This document shows, one piece after another, positions 18,589 through 27,647 of a stretch of DNA of 64,000 nucleotides. Numbering within the stretch: position 1 is the stretch's first letter; every line of letters starts with the position of its first letter. The position numbers and the translations under genes were made by a program. Source of the DNA: Salinarchaeum sp. Harcht-Bsk1 (lineage in GTDB: Archaea > Halobacteriota > Halobacteria > Halobacteriales > Salinarchaeaceae); contig NC_021313.1 in NCBI RefSeq assembly GCF_000403645.1, positions 1,879,014 to 1,943,013 of the forward strand, read 5' to 3'. The notes beneath the pieces are model-generated. The model was given only the letters and a program-made list of their open reading frames with translations. It searched no databases and was not told the DNA's origin.

Positions 18589-19065
18589 CTGCCACTCCTC
18601 GGGAACGGACGACTCAAGGTCCGCTTCCCCGGCGTCCGCCTCGTCGAGTTCCTCGGCCACGGCAAGTGCGTCCGCGACCTCGTCGTCGAGCGCGTCGAAG
18701 TCGTCGCCGTCGACCGCCGCGGGCTCCTCGGCCTCGTCGATGGCTCGCTCCAGTTCGACGAGCACGGCCGGCGTGGTCGTCGATTCGCCGGCGGACCCGT
18801 CCTCGACCCCGCAAGCGGACGCCCGGCTCGACGGATCCCCAGTCGACGGTACGCCACCCGAGGGCTCCTCGGTCGTCGAGCGTCGCTCCGGCCGGTCGAG
18901 GTCGCCCTCGAACAGCCGCCTCACTGCCCGGTCGCTGGTGGCGTCGCGTTCCGGTGCGCCGGCGCCGGTGACCAGCTCCTCGACCGACTCTGCGTCGTGG
19001 GCCTCGAAGACGGCCGCCGGGTCGGCCTCGACGTCGCGGGCCACCTCCGAGAGTCCGGGCTGCAT
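18580..19065 (-). CDS. Acidic protein of unknown function
   Basis: 161 aa. A short N-terminal helical region (LSEVARDVEADPAAVFEAHDAESVEELVTGAG) is followed by a low-complexity Ser/Thr/Glu linker (about 60-105). A strongly acidic helix follows (VLVELERAIDEAEEPAAVDGDDFDALDDEVADALAVAEELDEADAG). No enzyme or zinc motif. A TTAATATTTT box (minus strand AAAATATTAA) lies about 28 nt before ATG 19065, which supports expression. Its 3' end lies inside a tandem repeat. Function unknown. Confidence 0.7.
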   Translation of the reverse strand: MQPGLSEVARDVEADPAAVFEAHDAESVEELVTGAGAPERDATSDRAVRRLFEGDLDRPERRSTTEEPSGGVPSTGDPSSRASACGVEDGSAGESTTTPAVLVELERAIDEAEEPAAVDGDDFDALDDEVADALAVAEELDEADAGEADLESSVPEEWQDD

Positions 19066-19090
19066 ACTCGCGGACTCGTAGGCGTCCGGG

Positions 19091-19163
19091 TTAATATTTT
19101 CGCCTGTCAGACGTTAGTTCCTCTCGAAAACGGTATTGAACTTGCAGTGCGGCGTCAGACGTT
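19091..19163. promoter_or_regulatory. Divergent promoter region with a 10-bp direct repeat
   Basis: An AT-rich box at 19091-19100 serves the minus gene starting at 19065. GTCAGACGTT occurs at 19106-19115 and again at 19154-19163; the second copy is also part of an inverted repeat, GCGTCAG...CTGACGC (19152-19173). A second TATA-like element, TTATTT (19227-19232), lies about 27 nt before GTG 19256 on the plus strand. The duplicated decamer could be an operator shared by the divergent genes. Confidence 0.45.
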
Positions 19164-19255
19164 TGGCTGACGCACCGGTCTCGGCGTGGATGCTTCGGTT
19201 CTCGACGCGGCAGGTGGCCCCAACAGTTATTTGTCACTCCTCAGATGTGAAACTC

Positions 19256-20128
19256 GTGTCGTCGGACGGCGACCGCTCGGAACGCGGGGGCTGGGGCGCG
19301 GTGTTCGTCGCCAGCATGCTCTGCCTGGCTGTCGCCCTCGGGATAGTCGTTGCCAGGGCGGCGGCAGTTCCCATCGTGGGCGAGACGATCCGCTGGCCCA
19401 CCCTGTTCGCGATACCGCTGGTTGGCGGCCTGGTCGCTGGCGCTCGATTCCCCGGAAACCGCTCCTCGGCCGTCGGGAGCGCGCTCCTGGGTGCCGTCTG
19501 GCTCGGAGCGATCGCGTTCCACGTGGGGCTCGTGTCCCTGTTCGAGAGCCCGATCGTGTCGCCGGCGAGCAGCTGGCTGATCTTCACGGTCGCCTGGACG
19601 CCGTTCGCGATCGTGTTCGCCTGCATCGGCGGCCTGCTCGGGTCTGGGCTCGCGGCGCGCTGGATCGGACGCAGCGAGGACGTCGACGCTGACGCGCTGG
19701 TCGACGGTGGCGAGACGGTGCCACTCGGTCGCATCGCCCGGGCGACGCTCGAGGGCGTCGGCGTGATGGTCGCCGTCGCGGTCGCCGGCGTGTTCGTCGG
19801 GCCCCTCGCCGTGATCTTCGGTGCCCCCTTCGCTGGTGGCTTCGTCGCCGGCGGGCGCGCTCCCGGGGGCACCCTCGTCGGCGTCTTCACCGGACTGCTG
19901 GCCGGCGTCCTCTACGTCGTGACCCTCGCAGTGGCGTTCGTGCTGTGGCTCCGCTCGTTGACCTGGGTCGGGTACGGCATCGGGTTCGTCATCGTCTTCT
20001 ACTTCCTGGCGCTCCTCCTCACGCTGGTTCTCAGCGGGCTCGGTGGCCTGTTCGGCGCGCTCGCCAACGATTCGAGCGAGGACGCGGACGCGCAGGAAGG
20101 GGCGGCGGAGTCAGCGACGGAGCCCTGA
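19256..20128 (+). CDS. Multi-pass membrane protein, DUF5518-like
   Basis: 290 aa from GTG 19256. There are about six hydrophobic segments (near residues 14-36, 44-62, 70-92, 103-130, 165-205 and 215-262) with Gly-rich stretches such as GGFVAGGRAPGGTLVGVFTGLLAGVLY. The Gly-X-X-X-Gly pattern and the gene size resemble DUF5518 haloarchaeal membrane proteins; that family name is tentative. The start is uncertain: GTG 19256 sits about 27 nt after a TTATTT box, whereas GTG 19247 and a frame to 19136 are also open. Function unknown. Confidence 0.75.
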   Translation: MSSDGDRSERGGWGAVFVASMLCLAVALGIVVARAAAVPIVGETIRWPTLFAIPLVGGLVAGARFPGNRSSAVGSALLGAVWLGAIAFHVGLVSLFESPIVSPASSWLIFTVAWTPFAIVFACIGGLLGSGLAARWIGRSEDVDADALVDGGETVPLGRIARATLEGVGVMVAVAVAGVFVGPLAVIFGAPFAGGFVAGGRAPGGTLVGVFTGLLAGVLYVVTLAVAFVLWLRSLTWVGYGIGFVIVFYFLALLLTLVLSGLGGLFGALANDSSEDADAQEGAAESATEP

Positions 20129-20173
20129 CAGCGGTGAGCCTCGCCTCGGCGGATCATCTCGCTCGGGCGCCGT

Positions 20174-21880
20174 TCAGGCCCGCTTCCGCGGACTGTCCAG
20201 TTCGATCTCCAGTTCGTCGAGTTTGTCCGCCCACTCGGCGCGCTTCTCCTGGTGGTCCTCGAGGAACGCCTCCATCAGCTCCGCGGCCTGCTCCTTGCAG
20301 CCGCCACAGAGGCGTTCCCCGCCGACGCACTCCTCGTAGACCTCGGTGGCGAGTTCGTCGTCGTCCCCGGCCAGCAGGTAGGCGTAGAGTTCGTAGACGG
20401 GGCACTCGTCGGCGCGACCGCCGAGTTCGCGCTGTTCTTCGGCGGTCTCGCGGCCGCCCGTCGTCGCGGATTTGACCTTGTCGTAGCCCTCCTCCGGGTC
20501 GTCGAGCAGGCTGATGTGGGAGGCTGGGACCGAGGAGGACATCTTGCCCCCAGTCAGTCCGGTCATGAACCGGTGGTAGATCGAGGAGGGAAGCTGGAAG
20601 CCGTAGCCGCCGTTGTCGAGTTCGACGTCGCGGGAGAGTTTCTCGGCCTCCTCACGCGAGAGGTCGAAGGCGTCGACGTGCTCGTCGTAGACGCGCTTCT
20701 CGCCCTCGACGCCCTCGATCAGCGCGTCGAATGCCTCCTCGGTCGCGTTGCGATCGAGGATCCGGACGCGGGGCCGGAGCGGCTCCTTCCCGGCGTTCCG
20801 GAGTTTGCCGGCGATCGATTCGAGGACCTCGTGTTCGCCGGAGTCCCCGTCACCGTCTCCGCCCTGGAACGCCAGTGCCGCTACGTCGAGGTCGCCGGCC
20901 TCGTCGGCGGCTTCGAGCCACTCCGCGGCCTCGACGCACCGCGGCCGGTCCGGCTCGTCGGCGAAGGAATCGCGGGCTTCCCAGGCCCGGTCGAGCAGTT
21001 CGCGCTCGGCGGGCGTCGCCTCGAAGCTCGCGTACGCCTCGGTGACGCCGAAGTACCGGACGCGCGCTGCGAGGTCCCGCGCGAGTCGCATGTGTGGGTC
21101 CTGATCGGGACCGACCGGGATCACGGTCGGCTTCGGGCCGTCGACGAGCTGTGGGTAGAGGATGTCCGCCATCTGGGTGACGACGGACTGCATGTGGCTG
21201 ACGTCGGTGCCGCCGTGGAAGTCGTAGATCGCCTGGAGTTCGGAGTAGTTCGCCTCGACGCCGAGTTCGAAGGCGAGGTCCTGGACTGCGCGATTTTCGC
21301 TCTGGCGATAGAGGGTGCCCTCCTCGGGGTCGAACCCGAGCGCCAGCAGCGAGAGGACGTAGTCCGTCGCGTGCTCGTCGATCTCGTCCCAGGGGATCTC
21401 GCGGGCGCTGTGAGCCTCGAGGTCGGCGATCAGGCCGTAGGCGTCGCCGCCCTGCTCCTGGTGCCAGATGATCTCGTCGAAGACGAGTTTGTGGCCGATG
21501 TGGGGCTCGCCGGTGGGCATGAAGCCCGAGAGCGCGGCGAAGGGCTCGTCGTTGCGCATGGCGTCGGCGACGGCGCGGTAGTCGCGGTGGCCGAAGATGA
21601 CGCCGCGGCGCATGAGGTAGTGGGGATTCGGCACCTCGTCGAGGATCTCGTCGAACTCCTCGATGCCGAACTGCTCGAACAGTTTGCGGTAGTCCGAGAC
21701 CGTCGCGGAGCCCCACGGATCGAGGGTGGTCTCGTCGGCGCCTTCCGCGGTTCCACCATCCGTGAGAACCCGAGGCGACTCGTCGCCTTCGGCGTCAGCG
21801 GTCCCCCGCCACCACGCCGGAGCGGCGGCGTCGCTCCGGTCGTCGCGCTGTGCATCCGAGTCGGGGGACTCGCGGTGCAT
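20174..21880 (-). CDS. trpS: Tryptophanyl-tRNA synthetase
   Basis: 568 aa class I synthetase. The HIGH-type motif is TGEPHIGHKLVFDE and the KMSKS-type motif is GGKMSSSVPASHISL. A long acidic N-terminal tail (about 1-60) and an internal insert around residues 330-365 (EAADEAGDLDVAALAFQGGDGDGDSG) make it longer than bacterial TrpS. The C-terminus carries CVGGERLCGGCKEQAAELMEAFLEDHQEKR, a Cys-containing helical segment common in archaeal TrpS. The start at ATG 21880 is chosen because the frame upstream is Arg-rich non-coding. The distinction from TyrS rests on length and overall similarity. Confidence 0.92.
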   Translation of the reverse strand: MHRESPDSDAQRDDRSDAAAPAWWRGTADAEGDESPRVLTDGGTAEGADETTLDPWGSATVSDYRKLFEQFGIEEFDEILDEVPNPHYLMRRGVIFGHRDYRAVADAMRNDEPFAALSGFMPTGEPHIGHKLVFDEIIWHQEQGGDAYGLIADLEAHSAREIPWDEIDEHATDYVLSLLALGFDPEEGTLYRQSENRAVQDLAFELGVEANYSELQAIYDFHGGTDVSHMQSVVTQMADILYPQLVDGPKPTVIPVGPDQDPHMRLARDLAARVRYFGVTEAYASFEATPAERELLDRAWEARDSFADEPDRPRCVEAAEWLEAADEAGDLDVAALAFQGGDGDGDSGEHEVLESIAGKLRNAGKEPLRPRVRILDRNATEEAFDALIEGVEGEKRVYDEHVDAFDLSREEAEKLSRDVELDNGGYGFQLPSSIYHRFMTGLTGGKMSSSVPASHISLLDDPEEGYDKVKSATTGGRETAEEQRELGGRADECPVYELYAYLLAGDDDELATEVYEECVGGERLCGGCKEQAAELMEAFLEDHQEKRAEWADKLDELEIELDSPRKRA

Positions 21881-21957
21881 ACCCGAGCGTGGCGGTGGAT
21901 CGGCTAAAAGGGGTTCGCTTCCTCGCGAGCGGTTCCCACGGCGCTCGCGGCCGGAGC

Positions 21958-22662
21958 TCAGTATTCGAGCGCTTCGACGCCGTCCTCCCGACCGACGAGC
22001 ACGCGGTCCGCGAGGTCGACGAAGATCCCGTGATCCAGCACGCCCGGGATCCCGGAGCACGCGGTCGCGAGCGACGGCGGGTCGTCGATCTCGCCGAAAT
22101 CCGTGTCGAGGACGAGGTTCCCGTTGTCGGTGACGACCGGGCCGCTCTTCTCCGTGGCGTCACGGAGCGTCGGCTCGCCGCCGATGTCGCGCAACTCCTC
22201 GGCGACCGTCGTTCGCGCGGCGGGGAGGACCTCCACCGGCACCGCGGCGTCGAGCGTCGGTACGAGCTTCGAGGGATCGACGACGATCAGGAGTTCCTCG
22301 GCCGCGGCGTCGACGATTTTCTCGCGGGCGTGGCAGCCGCCACCGCCCTTGATCAGCGGCGGCGCCCCGATCGCGGATGCGGAATCCGCGTCCGTCGCGA
22401 CCTGGTCCGCGCCGTCGATCGCCACTTCGACCGCCTCAACCTGATCGAGATCGACGACCGGGATGCCGACGTTGAGTGCGATCTCCCGTGACTGGTGGGA
22501 TGTCGGGACGCCCTGGATATCCAGGCCAGAATCGACCCGCTCGCCCAGCGCGCGAATCGCCGCGGCCGCCGTCGAGCCCGAGCCGAGTCCGACGACGTCG
22601 CCGTCGTCGACGGCCTCGACGGCCCGCTCGCCCGCCCGACGCTTCAGCGTGGCTGCGTCCAT
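21958..22662 (-). CDS. rpiA: Ribose-5-phosphate isomerase A
   Basis: 234 aa. Interconverts ribose-5-phosphate and ribulose-5-phosphate. RpiA signatures: VGLGSGSTAAAAI (about 25-37), DGADQVATDADSASAIGAPPLIKGGGGCHAREKIV and the following VDPSKLV. Length matches the family. A T-rich box (CCTTTGTAGTCC on the minus strand, about 22685) lies some 25-28 nt upstream. It sits just downstream of the hairpin-rich gap that follows maeB and may have its own promoter. Confidence 0.96.
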   Translation of the reverse strand: MDAATLKRRAGERAVEAVDDGDVVGLGSGSTAAAAIRALGERVDSGLDIQGVPTSHQSREIALNVGIPVVDLDQVEAVEVAIDGADQVATDADSASAIGAPPLIKGGGGCHAREKIVDAAAEELLIVVDPSKLVPTLDAAVPVEVLPAARTTVAEELRDIGGEPTLRDATEKSGPVVTDNGNLVLDTDFGEIDDPPSLATACSGIPGVLDHGIFVDLADRVLVGREDGVEALEY

Positions 22663-22987
22663 GTCGCGGGGATGAACGTGGGACTACAAAGGCGTTGGTT
22701 CCTAGGGAAAGGATCTGTGGACTGTAGTGGTGGACCAATATGCGGGACAACGTCCTTCGAAATCCCCCGAGCGCTCGGAGACCCGGGGCTCGCTGCGCGC
22801 TTCACTCGCTCCCGCTGGTCGCTCGCTCCAGTGCTTGCTTCGCCCGGGGACCGCCGAGCCCCGGCCCCTTTCGATGCCCACCCACTGCATCCTCAATCCT
22901 CCCCAACCTCCTGTGCTGCTCGGGTTCACTTCGCTCACCACTGCGCTGCTCGTCCACCGGAAGACTCGCTACGCTCGCCTTCCGAGC

Positions 22988-23010
22988 CTTCGTTCGCTTC
23001 GCTCACGAAG
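22988..23010. repeat. Hairpin with an 11-nt TCGCTTCGCTC loop (copy 1)
   Basis: Arms CTTCGT (22988-22993) and ACGAAG (23005-23010) enclose TCGCTTCGCTC. The same loop recurs at 63602-63612 with arms CCTCGT/ACGAGG: two stem positions differ on each side, yet pairing is kept. This covariation suggests a selected structure. Confidence 0.6.
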
Positions 23011-23040
23011 ACCTCGCACGCCACGCGGCTGCTGACGCCT

Positions 23041-23060
23041 ACGTCGGAGCAAGCTCCGAC
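23041..23060. repeat. GAGC-core hairpin, copy a
   Basis: Perfect 9-bp stem CGTCGGAGC / GCTCCGACG with loop AA. The inner GAGC/GCTC is shared with the hairpins at 23161, 23187 and 63573, while the outer arm differs. Confidence 0.65.
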
Positions 23061-23160
23061 GAGGTTCGCCTCGCTTCGCTCGGCTCACAGCCGCGAAACG
23101 CGCGCCACCGCACCTCCACCGGGATTTTGCACCCTCGATTTACACTCCGGGTGGGGCTGA

Positions 23161-23179
23161 GCGAGAGCGAAGCTCTCGC
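23161..23179. repeat. GAGC-core hairpin, copy b
   Basis: Perfect 8-bp stem GCGAGAGC / GCTCTCGC with loop GAA. Only 7 nt separate it from the next copy. Confidence 0.65.
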
Positions 23180-23186
23180 GAGGCAC

Positions 23187-23218
23187 GGAAGAGCTCCGCT
23201 CTTCCGGTACTCCGGAAG
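23187..23218. repeat. GAGC-core hairpin, copy c, with an overlapping alternative stem
   Basis: Perfect 8-bp stem GGAAGAGC / GCTCTTCC with loop TCC (23187-23205). Its right arm can pair instead with the following sequence: CTTCCGG / CCGGAAG (23201-23207 and 23212-23218, loop TACT). The two structures are mutually exclusive, as in an attenuator or switch. Confidence 0.6.
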
Positions 23219-23361
23219 GGGCCGACCGCTCCGGGAAGCACGACGACGTAAGGACCGCAGCCGACCGAAGGGAGGCGAGGACCGCAGCGAGTCGCGCGAC
23301 CGGAGCGGGAGGGGGCTTCCGAAGGCGGTTAATTAGGCGACGTCTGAATCGCCGCCCGAAC

Positions 23362-25635
23362 TCACTCTTCCTGCGCGTCCACCACCGCGACGCCGGCCAG
23401 ATTCACGATGTCCTTGACCTCGTCGCCGCGCTGGAGCACGTGCACGGGCTGGTCCATGCCGACGAGCATCGGGCCCACGGCTTCCGCCCCACCGAGCCGT
23501 TGCAGGAGCTTGTACCCGATGTTGCCGGCCTCGAGATTGGGGAACACGAGCACGTTCGCGGGGTCGTCGAGCTCCGAGAACTCGTAGGTGCCCTCGAGCA
23601 GCTCCTCGACGACAGCGGTGTCCGCCTGCATCTCGCCGTCGACGGGGAAGTCGATCTCCGGGTCCTCGCGCAGCCGGCGGGCGGCCTCGCGGGGCTTGAC
23701 GGTGCCGGGGGTGTTCACGGAACCGAAGTTCGAGTACGAGAGCAGCGCAGCCCTTGGCTCGACGTTGAACCGTCGAGCGAGCTCCGCCGTGTGGCGGGTG
23801 ATCTCCTCGAGCACGTCCTCGTCGGGGTCCTGGTTGACGGTGGCGTCGGCGACGAACACGACCTTGTTCCGGAAGGTCAGCAGGTAGACCCCGGCGGCGT
23901 AGTTGGCCTCGGGTGCGGTACCGAGCACCTGGAGCGGCGGCCGGAGCGCGGAGGGGTAGTGGTGCGTGAGGCCGGTGAGCATCGCGTCGGCGTCGCCGGC
24001 GTCGACCATCACCGAGGCGTAGTAGTTCGACTCCTCGATGAGCTCCTCGGCCTCGCTGCGGGTGATACCCTTGCGTCGGCGGGCCTCGTAGAGCCGCTCG
24101 GCGTACTCCTCGCGCTTCTCGGCGCCGATCCCGCCGTTGCTCTCGGGGTCGACGACCTCCGGGTCGTAGCGCAGGCCGAGCTCCCGGCAGGTCTCGTCGA
24201 TGCGGGACTCGTCGCCGATGAGCACGGGCTCGGCGATCCCCTGCTCCTCGAGCTGTGCGGCGGCGCGGATGATCTTCTCGTCGCCGCCCTCCGCGAGCGC
24301 GACGCGCTTGGGATCGGATTTCGCCTTGTTGAGCACGACGCGCATCATCTCGCGGGAACCGCCGAGGCGGGCCTCGAGGCGCTCCTCGTACTCCTCGGAG
24401 TCGATCTCCTCGACGCGTGCCGCGCCGGATTCGATCGCGGCCTCAGCAACGGCGGGCGCGACCTCGAAGAGGACGCGGGGATCCAGCGGCTTCGGGATGA
24501 TGTAGTCGGGGCCGAACTGGAGCGGCTGGTCGCCGTAGGCCTTCCGCACGGCGTCGGGAACGTCGGTGCGAGCGAGTTCGGCCAGGGCCTCCGCCGCCGC
24601 GACCTTCATCGGCTCGTTGATGTCCCTCGCCCGGACGTCGAGCGCGCCGCGGAAGATGAAGGGGAAGCCCAGCACGTTGTTGACCTGGTTCGGGTAGTCG
24701 GATCGCCCGGTCGCGACCACGACCGTGTCGTCGCGAGCGGCCTTGGCCTCGTCGTACCCGATCTCCGGGTCGGGGTTCGCCATCGCGAACACCATCGGAT
24801 CCCGGGCCATCGACCGGACCATCTCCTCGTCGACGATCCCGCTGACGGAGAGACCGACGAACGCGTCGGCGTCGACCATTGCGTCCGCGAGGTCGCCGCC
24901 CTCGCGCTCCGTCGCGAACTCCGCCTTGTACTCGTTGACGTCGCCGGCCGCGGCCCGCTCGGCCGTGATGATCCCCGAGGAGTCACACATCGTGATCCGG
25001 TCGGGGTCGACCCCGAGCGAGACGAAGAAGCGGGCCGTGGCGATCGCGCTCGCGCCAGCGCCGGAGAAGACGACGTCGAGTTCGCCCAGGTCCTTCTCGA
25101 CGACCCGCGCCGCGTTCACGAGCGCCGCGCCGGAGATGATCGCCGTCCCGTGCTGGTCGTCGTGGAACACCGGGATGTCCATCCGCTCGCGGAGGGTCTC
25201 CTCGATCTCGAAGCAGTCGGGCGCCGCGATGTCCTCGAGGTTGATCCCGCCGAAGGTCGGCTCCATGGCCGCGATCGCCTCGATCATCGCTTCGGGATCG
25301 TCGAGGTCGAGTTCGAGGTCGAACACGTCGATGTCGGCGAAGCGCTTGAAGAGGACGCCCTTCCCCTCCATCACCGGCTTCGACGCCGCCGCGCCGATGT
25401 CGCCGAGGCCCAGGACCGCGGAGCCGTTCGAGACGACGCCGACCATGTTGCCTTTCGCGGTGTACGTGTAGGCGTCGTCGACGTTCTCGTCGATCTCCCG
25501 GCAGGGACCCGCGACGCCGGGCGAGTACGCGAGGCTGAGGTCGCGCTGCGTGTTGGTGGGCTTCGTCGTCGCGATCTCGATCTTGCCCGGGGGATCGGAT
25601 CGGTGGTACTCCAGAGAGTCGTCTTCGAGGGACAT
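23362..25635 (-). CDS. maeB: Malic enzyme with C-terminal phosphotransacetylase-like domain
   Basis: 757 aa two-domain protein. Residues 1-about 420 form the malic enzyme: the [15 protein letters not shown] loop, catalytic region ([22 protein letters not shown]), metal-binding DDQHGTA and the Rossmann motif [17 protein letters not shown]. Residues about 425-757 match a phosphate acetyl/butyryltransferase domain, which in this MaeB family is usually regulatory rather than catalytic. It decarboxylates malate to pyruvate with NAD(P)+. A GATTTTTCAC box on the minus strand about 30 nt upstream supports ATG 25635. Its 3' flank is the hairpin-rich gap. Confidence 0.95.
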   Translation of the reverse strand: MSLEDDSLEYHRSDPPGKIEIATTKPTNTQRDLSLAYSPGVAGPCREIDENVDDAYTYTAKGNMVGVVSNGSAVLGLGDIGAAASKPVMEGKGVLFKRFADIDVFDLELDLDDPEAMIEAIAAMEPTFGGINLEDIAAPDCFEIEETLRERMDIPVFHDDQHGTAIISGAALVNAARVVEKDLGELDVVFSGAGASAIATARFFVSLGVDPDRITMCDSSGIITAERAAAGDVNEYKAEFATEREGGDLADAMVDADAFVGLSVSGIVDEEMVRSMARDPMVFAMANPDPEIGYDEAKAARDDTVVVATGRSDYPNQVNNVLGFPFIFRGALDVRARDINEPMKVAAAEALAELARTDVPDAVRKAYGDQPLQFGPDYIIPKPLDPRVLFEVAPAVAEAAIESGAARVEEIDSEEYEERLEARLGGSREMMRVVLNKAKSDPKRVALAEGGDEKIIRAAAQLEEQGIAEPVLIGDESRIDETCRELGLRYDPEVVDPESNGGIGAEKREEYAERLYEARRRKGITRSEAEELIEESNYYASVMVDAGDADAMLTGLTHHYPSALRPPLQVLGTAPEANYAAGVYLLTFRNKVVFVADATVNQDPDEDVLEEITRHTAELARRFNVEPRAALLSYSNFGSVNTPGTVKPREAARRLREDPEIDFPVDGEMQADTAVVEELLEGTYEFSELDDPANVLVFPNLEAGNIGYKLLQRLGGAEAVGPMLVGMDQPVHVLQRGDEVKDIVNLAGVAVVDAQEE

Positions 25636-25850
25636 GGAGATGGTGACGGGGGCAGGTGTGAAAAATCCATGCGGGAACTCGGATTCGAATTTCTAGCGTG
25701 GCGGATTCTGTTGCTGCCGCTGTCGCGGCGACCGCCGAAGACGAAGAGCGCGCGATGCGCTCCCGGAATCCGGAGGCGATCCCGAACCCGCTGCATCCGC
25801 TCCGAGGGAGGACGGCAGCCCCAGTTCCACGCCCTGCAATCGAGGAAAAG

Positions 25851-25858
25851 ACCTATTC
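25851..25858 (+). promoter_or_regulatory. TATA-like box of hisI
   Basis: ACCTATTC is centred about 27 nt upstream of ATG 25882, preceded by a purine-rich GAGGAAAAG that fits a BRE. It indicates a leaderless hisI mRNA and rules out the much longer upstream frame. Confidence 0.55.
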
Positions 25859-25881
25859 CCGGCACTGCCCTGCTGGCGAGC

Positions 25882-26277
25882 ATGCACGACGACGCCCTCC
25901 GGACCGACGGCGGGGAGCCGCCGGAACTCGATTTCGGCGAGTCCGGGCGCATCCCTGCGATCGCCCAGGACGCAGCCTCCGGCGAGGTCCTGATGCTCGC
26001 CTACGTCACGCGGGAGGCCGTTGAGACGACCCGCGAGACGGGCCGGGCGCACTACTACAGCCGGAGCCGAGAGGAGCTCTGGGAGAAGGGCGCGACGAGC
26101 GGCCACACCCAGGAAGTCCGGGAGATCCGCGTGGACTGCGACGGCGACGCGATCCTCTACCTCGTCGACCAGGAGGGCGGCGCCTGCCACACCGGCTACG
26201 AGTCCTGCTTCTACCGGACCGTCGACGGCGAGATCGTCGGCGAGCGGGTGTTCGACCCCGACGACGTCTACGAGTGA
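25882..26277 (+). CDS. hisI: Phosphoribosyl-AMP cyclohydrolase
   Basis: 131 aa, third step of histidine synthesis (PR-AMP to ProFAR). Family blocks: [59 protein letters not shown], then the Zn/Mg-binding [15 protein letters not shown]. It is the single-domain archaeal form with no HisE fusion. The start is supported by the TATA-like box. The plus-strand frame stays open far upstream, antisense to maeB, but that part is a shadow. No other his gene is in the window. Confidence 0.95.
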   Translation: MHDDALRTDGGEPPELDFGESGRIPAIAQDAASGEVLMLAYVTREAVETTRETGRAHYYSRSREELWEKGATSGHTQEVREIRVDCDGDAILYLVDQEGGACHTGYESCFYRTVDGEIVGERVFDPDDVYE

Positions 26278-26367
26278 CGCCATGACGAGTTCCGATCCGA
26301 CTCCCGAATCCACGCCGATCCGATCGGTGTGCCGACGCCGATCCGATCCACGAGCCGAGGACGATCT

Positions 26368-27552
26368 ATGAGCGAACGAGACCACCCCGGCGACGCCGGC
26401 ACGACGGGCACGGTCGAGCGCCCGACCGTCAGCGACGACGCCCTCGCGGAACTCGAAGCGGCCGCCGAGGACTACCGCGCCGCCAAGGCCGCGATCGAGG
26501 ACGTCGGTCGCGACACGCTCGAGACGCTCGACGACCGCTACCGCACGGCGAACGACCTCCTCGTCGAGTTCCAGGACAAGGCGACCGACACGGGCGCCAA
26601 AGAGTTCGTCCAGTTCGCGACGTTCAAGCAACGCTTTACCGACCACGTCGAGGGGCTGGACGACGACCTGCCGCGCCGAGAGGCGTTCGAGCACGCCCTC
26701 GAAGCGGTAGACAAGACCCGCCTCAGCGAGGACGACTTCCAGCGCGCGCTCGACGCACTCGAACCGGCCGCCGCGCTCGCCGAGCGCCTCGACGACGAGA
26801 CGGCCGCACGCGATCGGCTCGTCGCCGCGATCACCGACGCCCGCAAGGCGAAGCAGTCTCACCAGGATTCCATCGATCGCTGCGAGCGCCTCCTGGAACT
26901 GGGCGAGGCCGACCTCGACGCGCCGGTCGAGGACCTCCGCGATCCGATCGAGACGTGGAACGACGCCGTGAGCGAGGCCATCCGGATACAGCGGACCGAC
27001 GCGCCGGCCCGCGAGCTGTTCGACCTCCTCGAACGCACCGGGCGCTACCCGCTCGTCGACCTCGACGCGCCGCCGGAGCCACTGGCGGAGTACGTGCAGA
27101 CCAACCCACCGGGCGAGGAGCCCGTCGCTCGCCTGCTGGAGTACGCCGACTTCTCCCGGTCGAAGCTCGATCACTACGTCGAGGATCCCGGCGCCTTCCG
27201 CCGCGCGGTGGCAACCGAGCGCACCTACCTCGAACGCCTCGACGCCGACGGCCTCACGGTCGGCTGGCCACCACCGCCAGCGGACGAGGTGCCCTGGCTG
27301 GTCCGGGAGCTCCAGGGTGCGGCTGCGGGCCTGGTCGACGAGGAGGCGAACGCTGCGCTGCGATCCGTCGCCGAAATGGCGCGCGAGGGCGACGAGTACG
27401 AGCGACTCCGGACCGCCGCCGTCGCCCGCCACCAGCTGGACGAGGAGGCTCGCGAGCGACTCCGCTCCGGTGCCGTCGAAGCCGAACTCACCGAGCACGA
27501 GGCGGCAGTCGAGGCGCTCCAGACTGCACTGGCGGACGCGCCGGACCCCTGA
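26368..27552 (+). CDS. Haloarchaeal helical/coiled-coil protein, unknown
   Basis: 394 aa, almost wholly alpha-helical and acidic. Long heptad-like stretches occur at about 25-180 (LEAAAEDYRAAKAAIEDVGRDTLETLDDRY...; ETAARDRLVAAITDARKAKQSHQDSIDRCERLLELGEADL) and 320-390. A short central Pro-containing region (LVDLDAPPEPLAEYVQTNPPGEEPVARLLEYADFSRSKLDHYVEDP) lies between. No catalytic motif or membrane segment. It resembles the haloarchaea-restricted DUF7118 type, a tentative assignment. ATG 26368 follows hisI by about 90 nt on the same strand and may be cotranscribed. Confidence 0.8.
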   Translation: MSERDHPGDAGTTGTVERPTVSDDALAELEAAAEDYRAAKAAIEDVGRDTLETLDDRYRTANDLLVEFQDKATDTGAKEFVQFATFKQRFTDHVEGLDDDLPRREAFEHALEAVDKTRLSEDDFQRALDALEPAAALAERLDDETAARDRLVAAITDARKAKQSHQDSIDRCERLLELGEADLDAPVEDLRDPIETWNDAVSEAIRIQRTDAPARELFDLLERTGRYPLVDLDAPPEPLAEYVQTNPPGEEPVARLLEYADFSRSKLDHYVEDPGAFRRAVATERTYLERLDADGLTVGWPPPPADEVPWLVRELQGAAAGLVDEEANAALRSVAEMAREGDEYERLRTAAVARHQLDEEARERLRSGAVEAELTEHEAAVEALQTALADAPDP

Positions 27553-27647
27553 CGCGGGCAGAGACGCCGCGCCGATCCACGGACCCGGCGGTCACTCCCC
27601 GCCGCCCGACCACAACGCATTACCGACGCGACCACTTCCCGCCGACA

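Larger units (their letters stand above)
22663..23361. other. Gene-free, hairpin-rich 700-bp gap
   Basis: This lies between the start of rpiA and the stop of the malic enzyme gene, both on the minus strand. Several frames stay open, but their translations are Arg/Pro/Ser/Ala-rich, lack the acidic signature of real genes here and have no homology I recognise. The DNA is dominated by short inverted repeats and by motifs such as TCGCTTCGCTC, described separately. I see no tRNA or IS. Confidence 0.65.

Noticed and set aside
22727-23336. Two or three overlapping 100-220-aa frames in the maeB-rpiA gap
   Set aside because: Arg/Pro/Ser-rich, not acidic, built on hairpin repeats; no promoter of note and no homology recognised.
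23440-26277. 945-aa plus-strand frame covering maeB
   Set aside because: Only the last 131 codons (hisI, from ATG 25882) are real, supported by homology and a TATA box. The rest is antisense to maeB.
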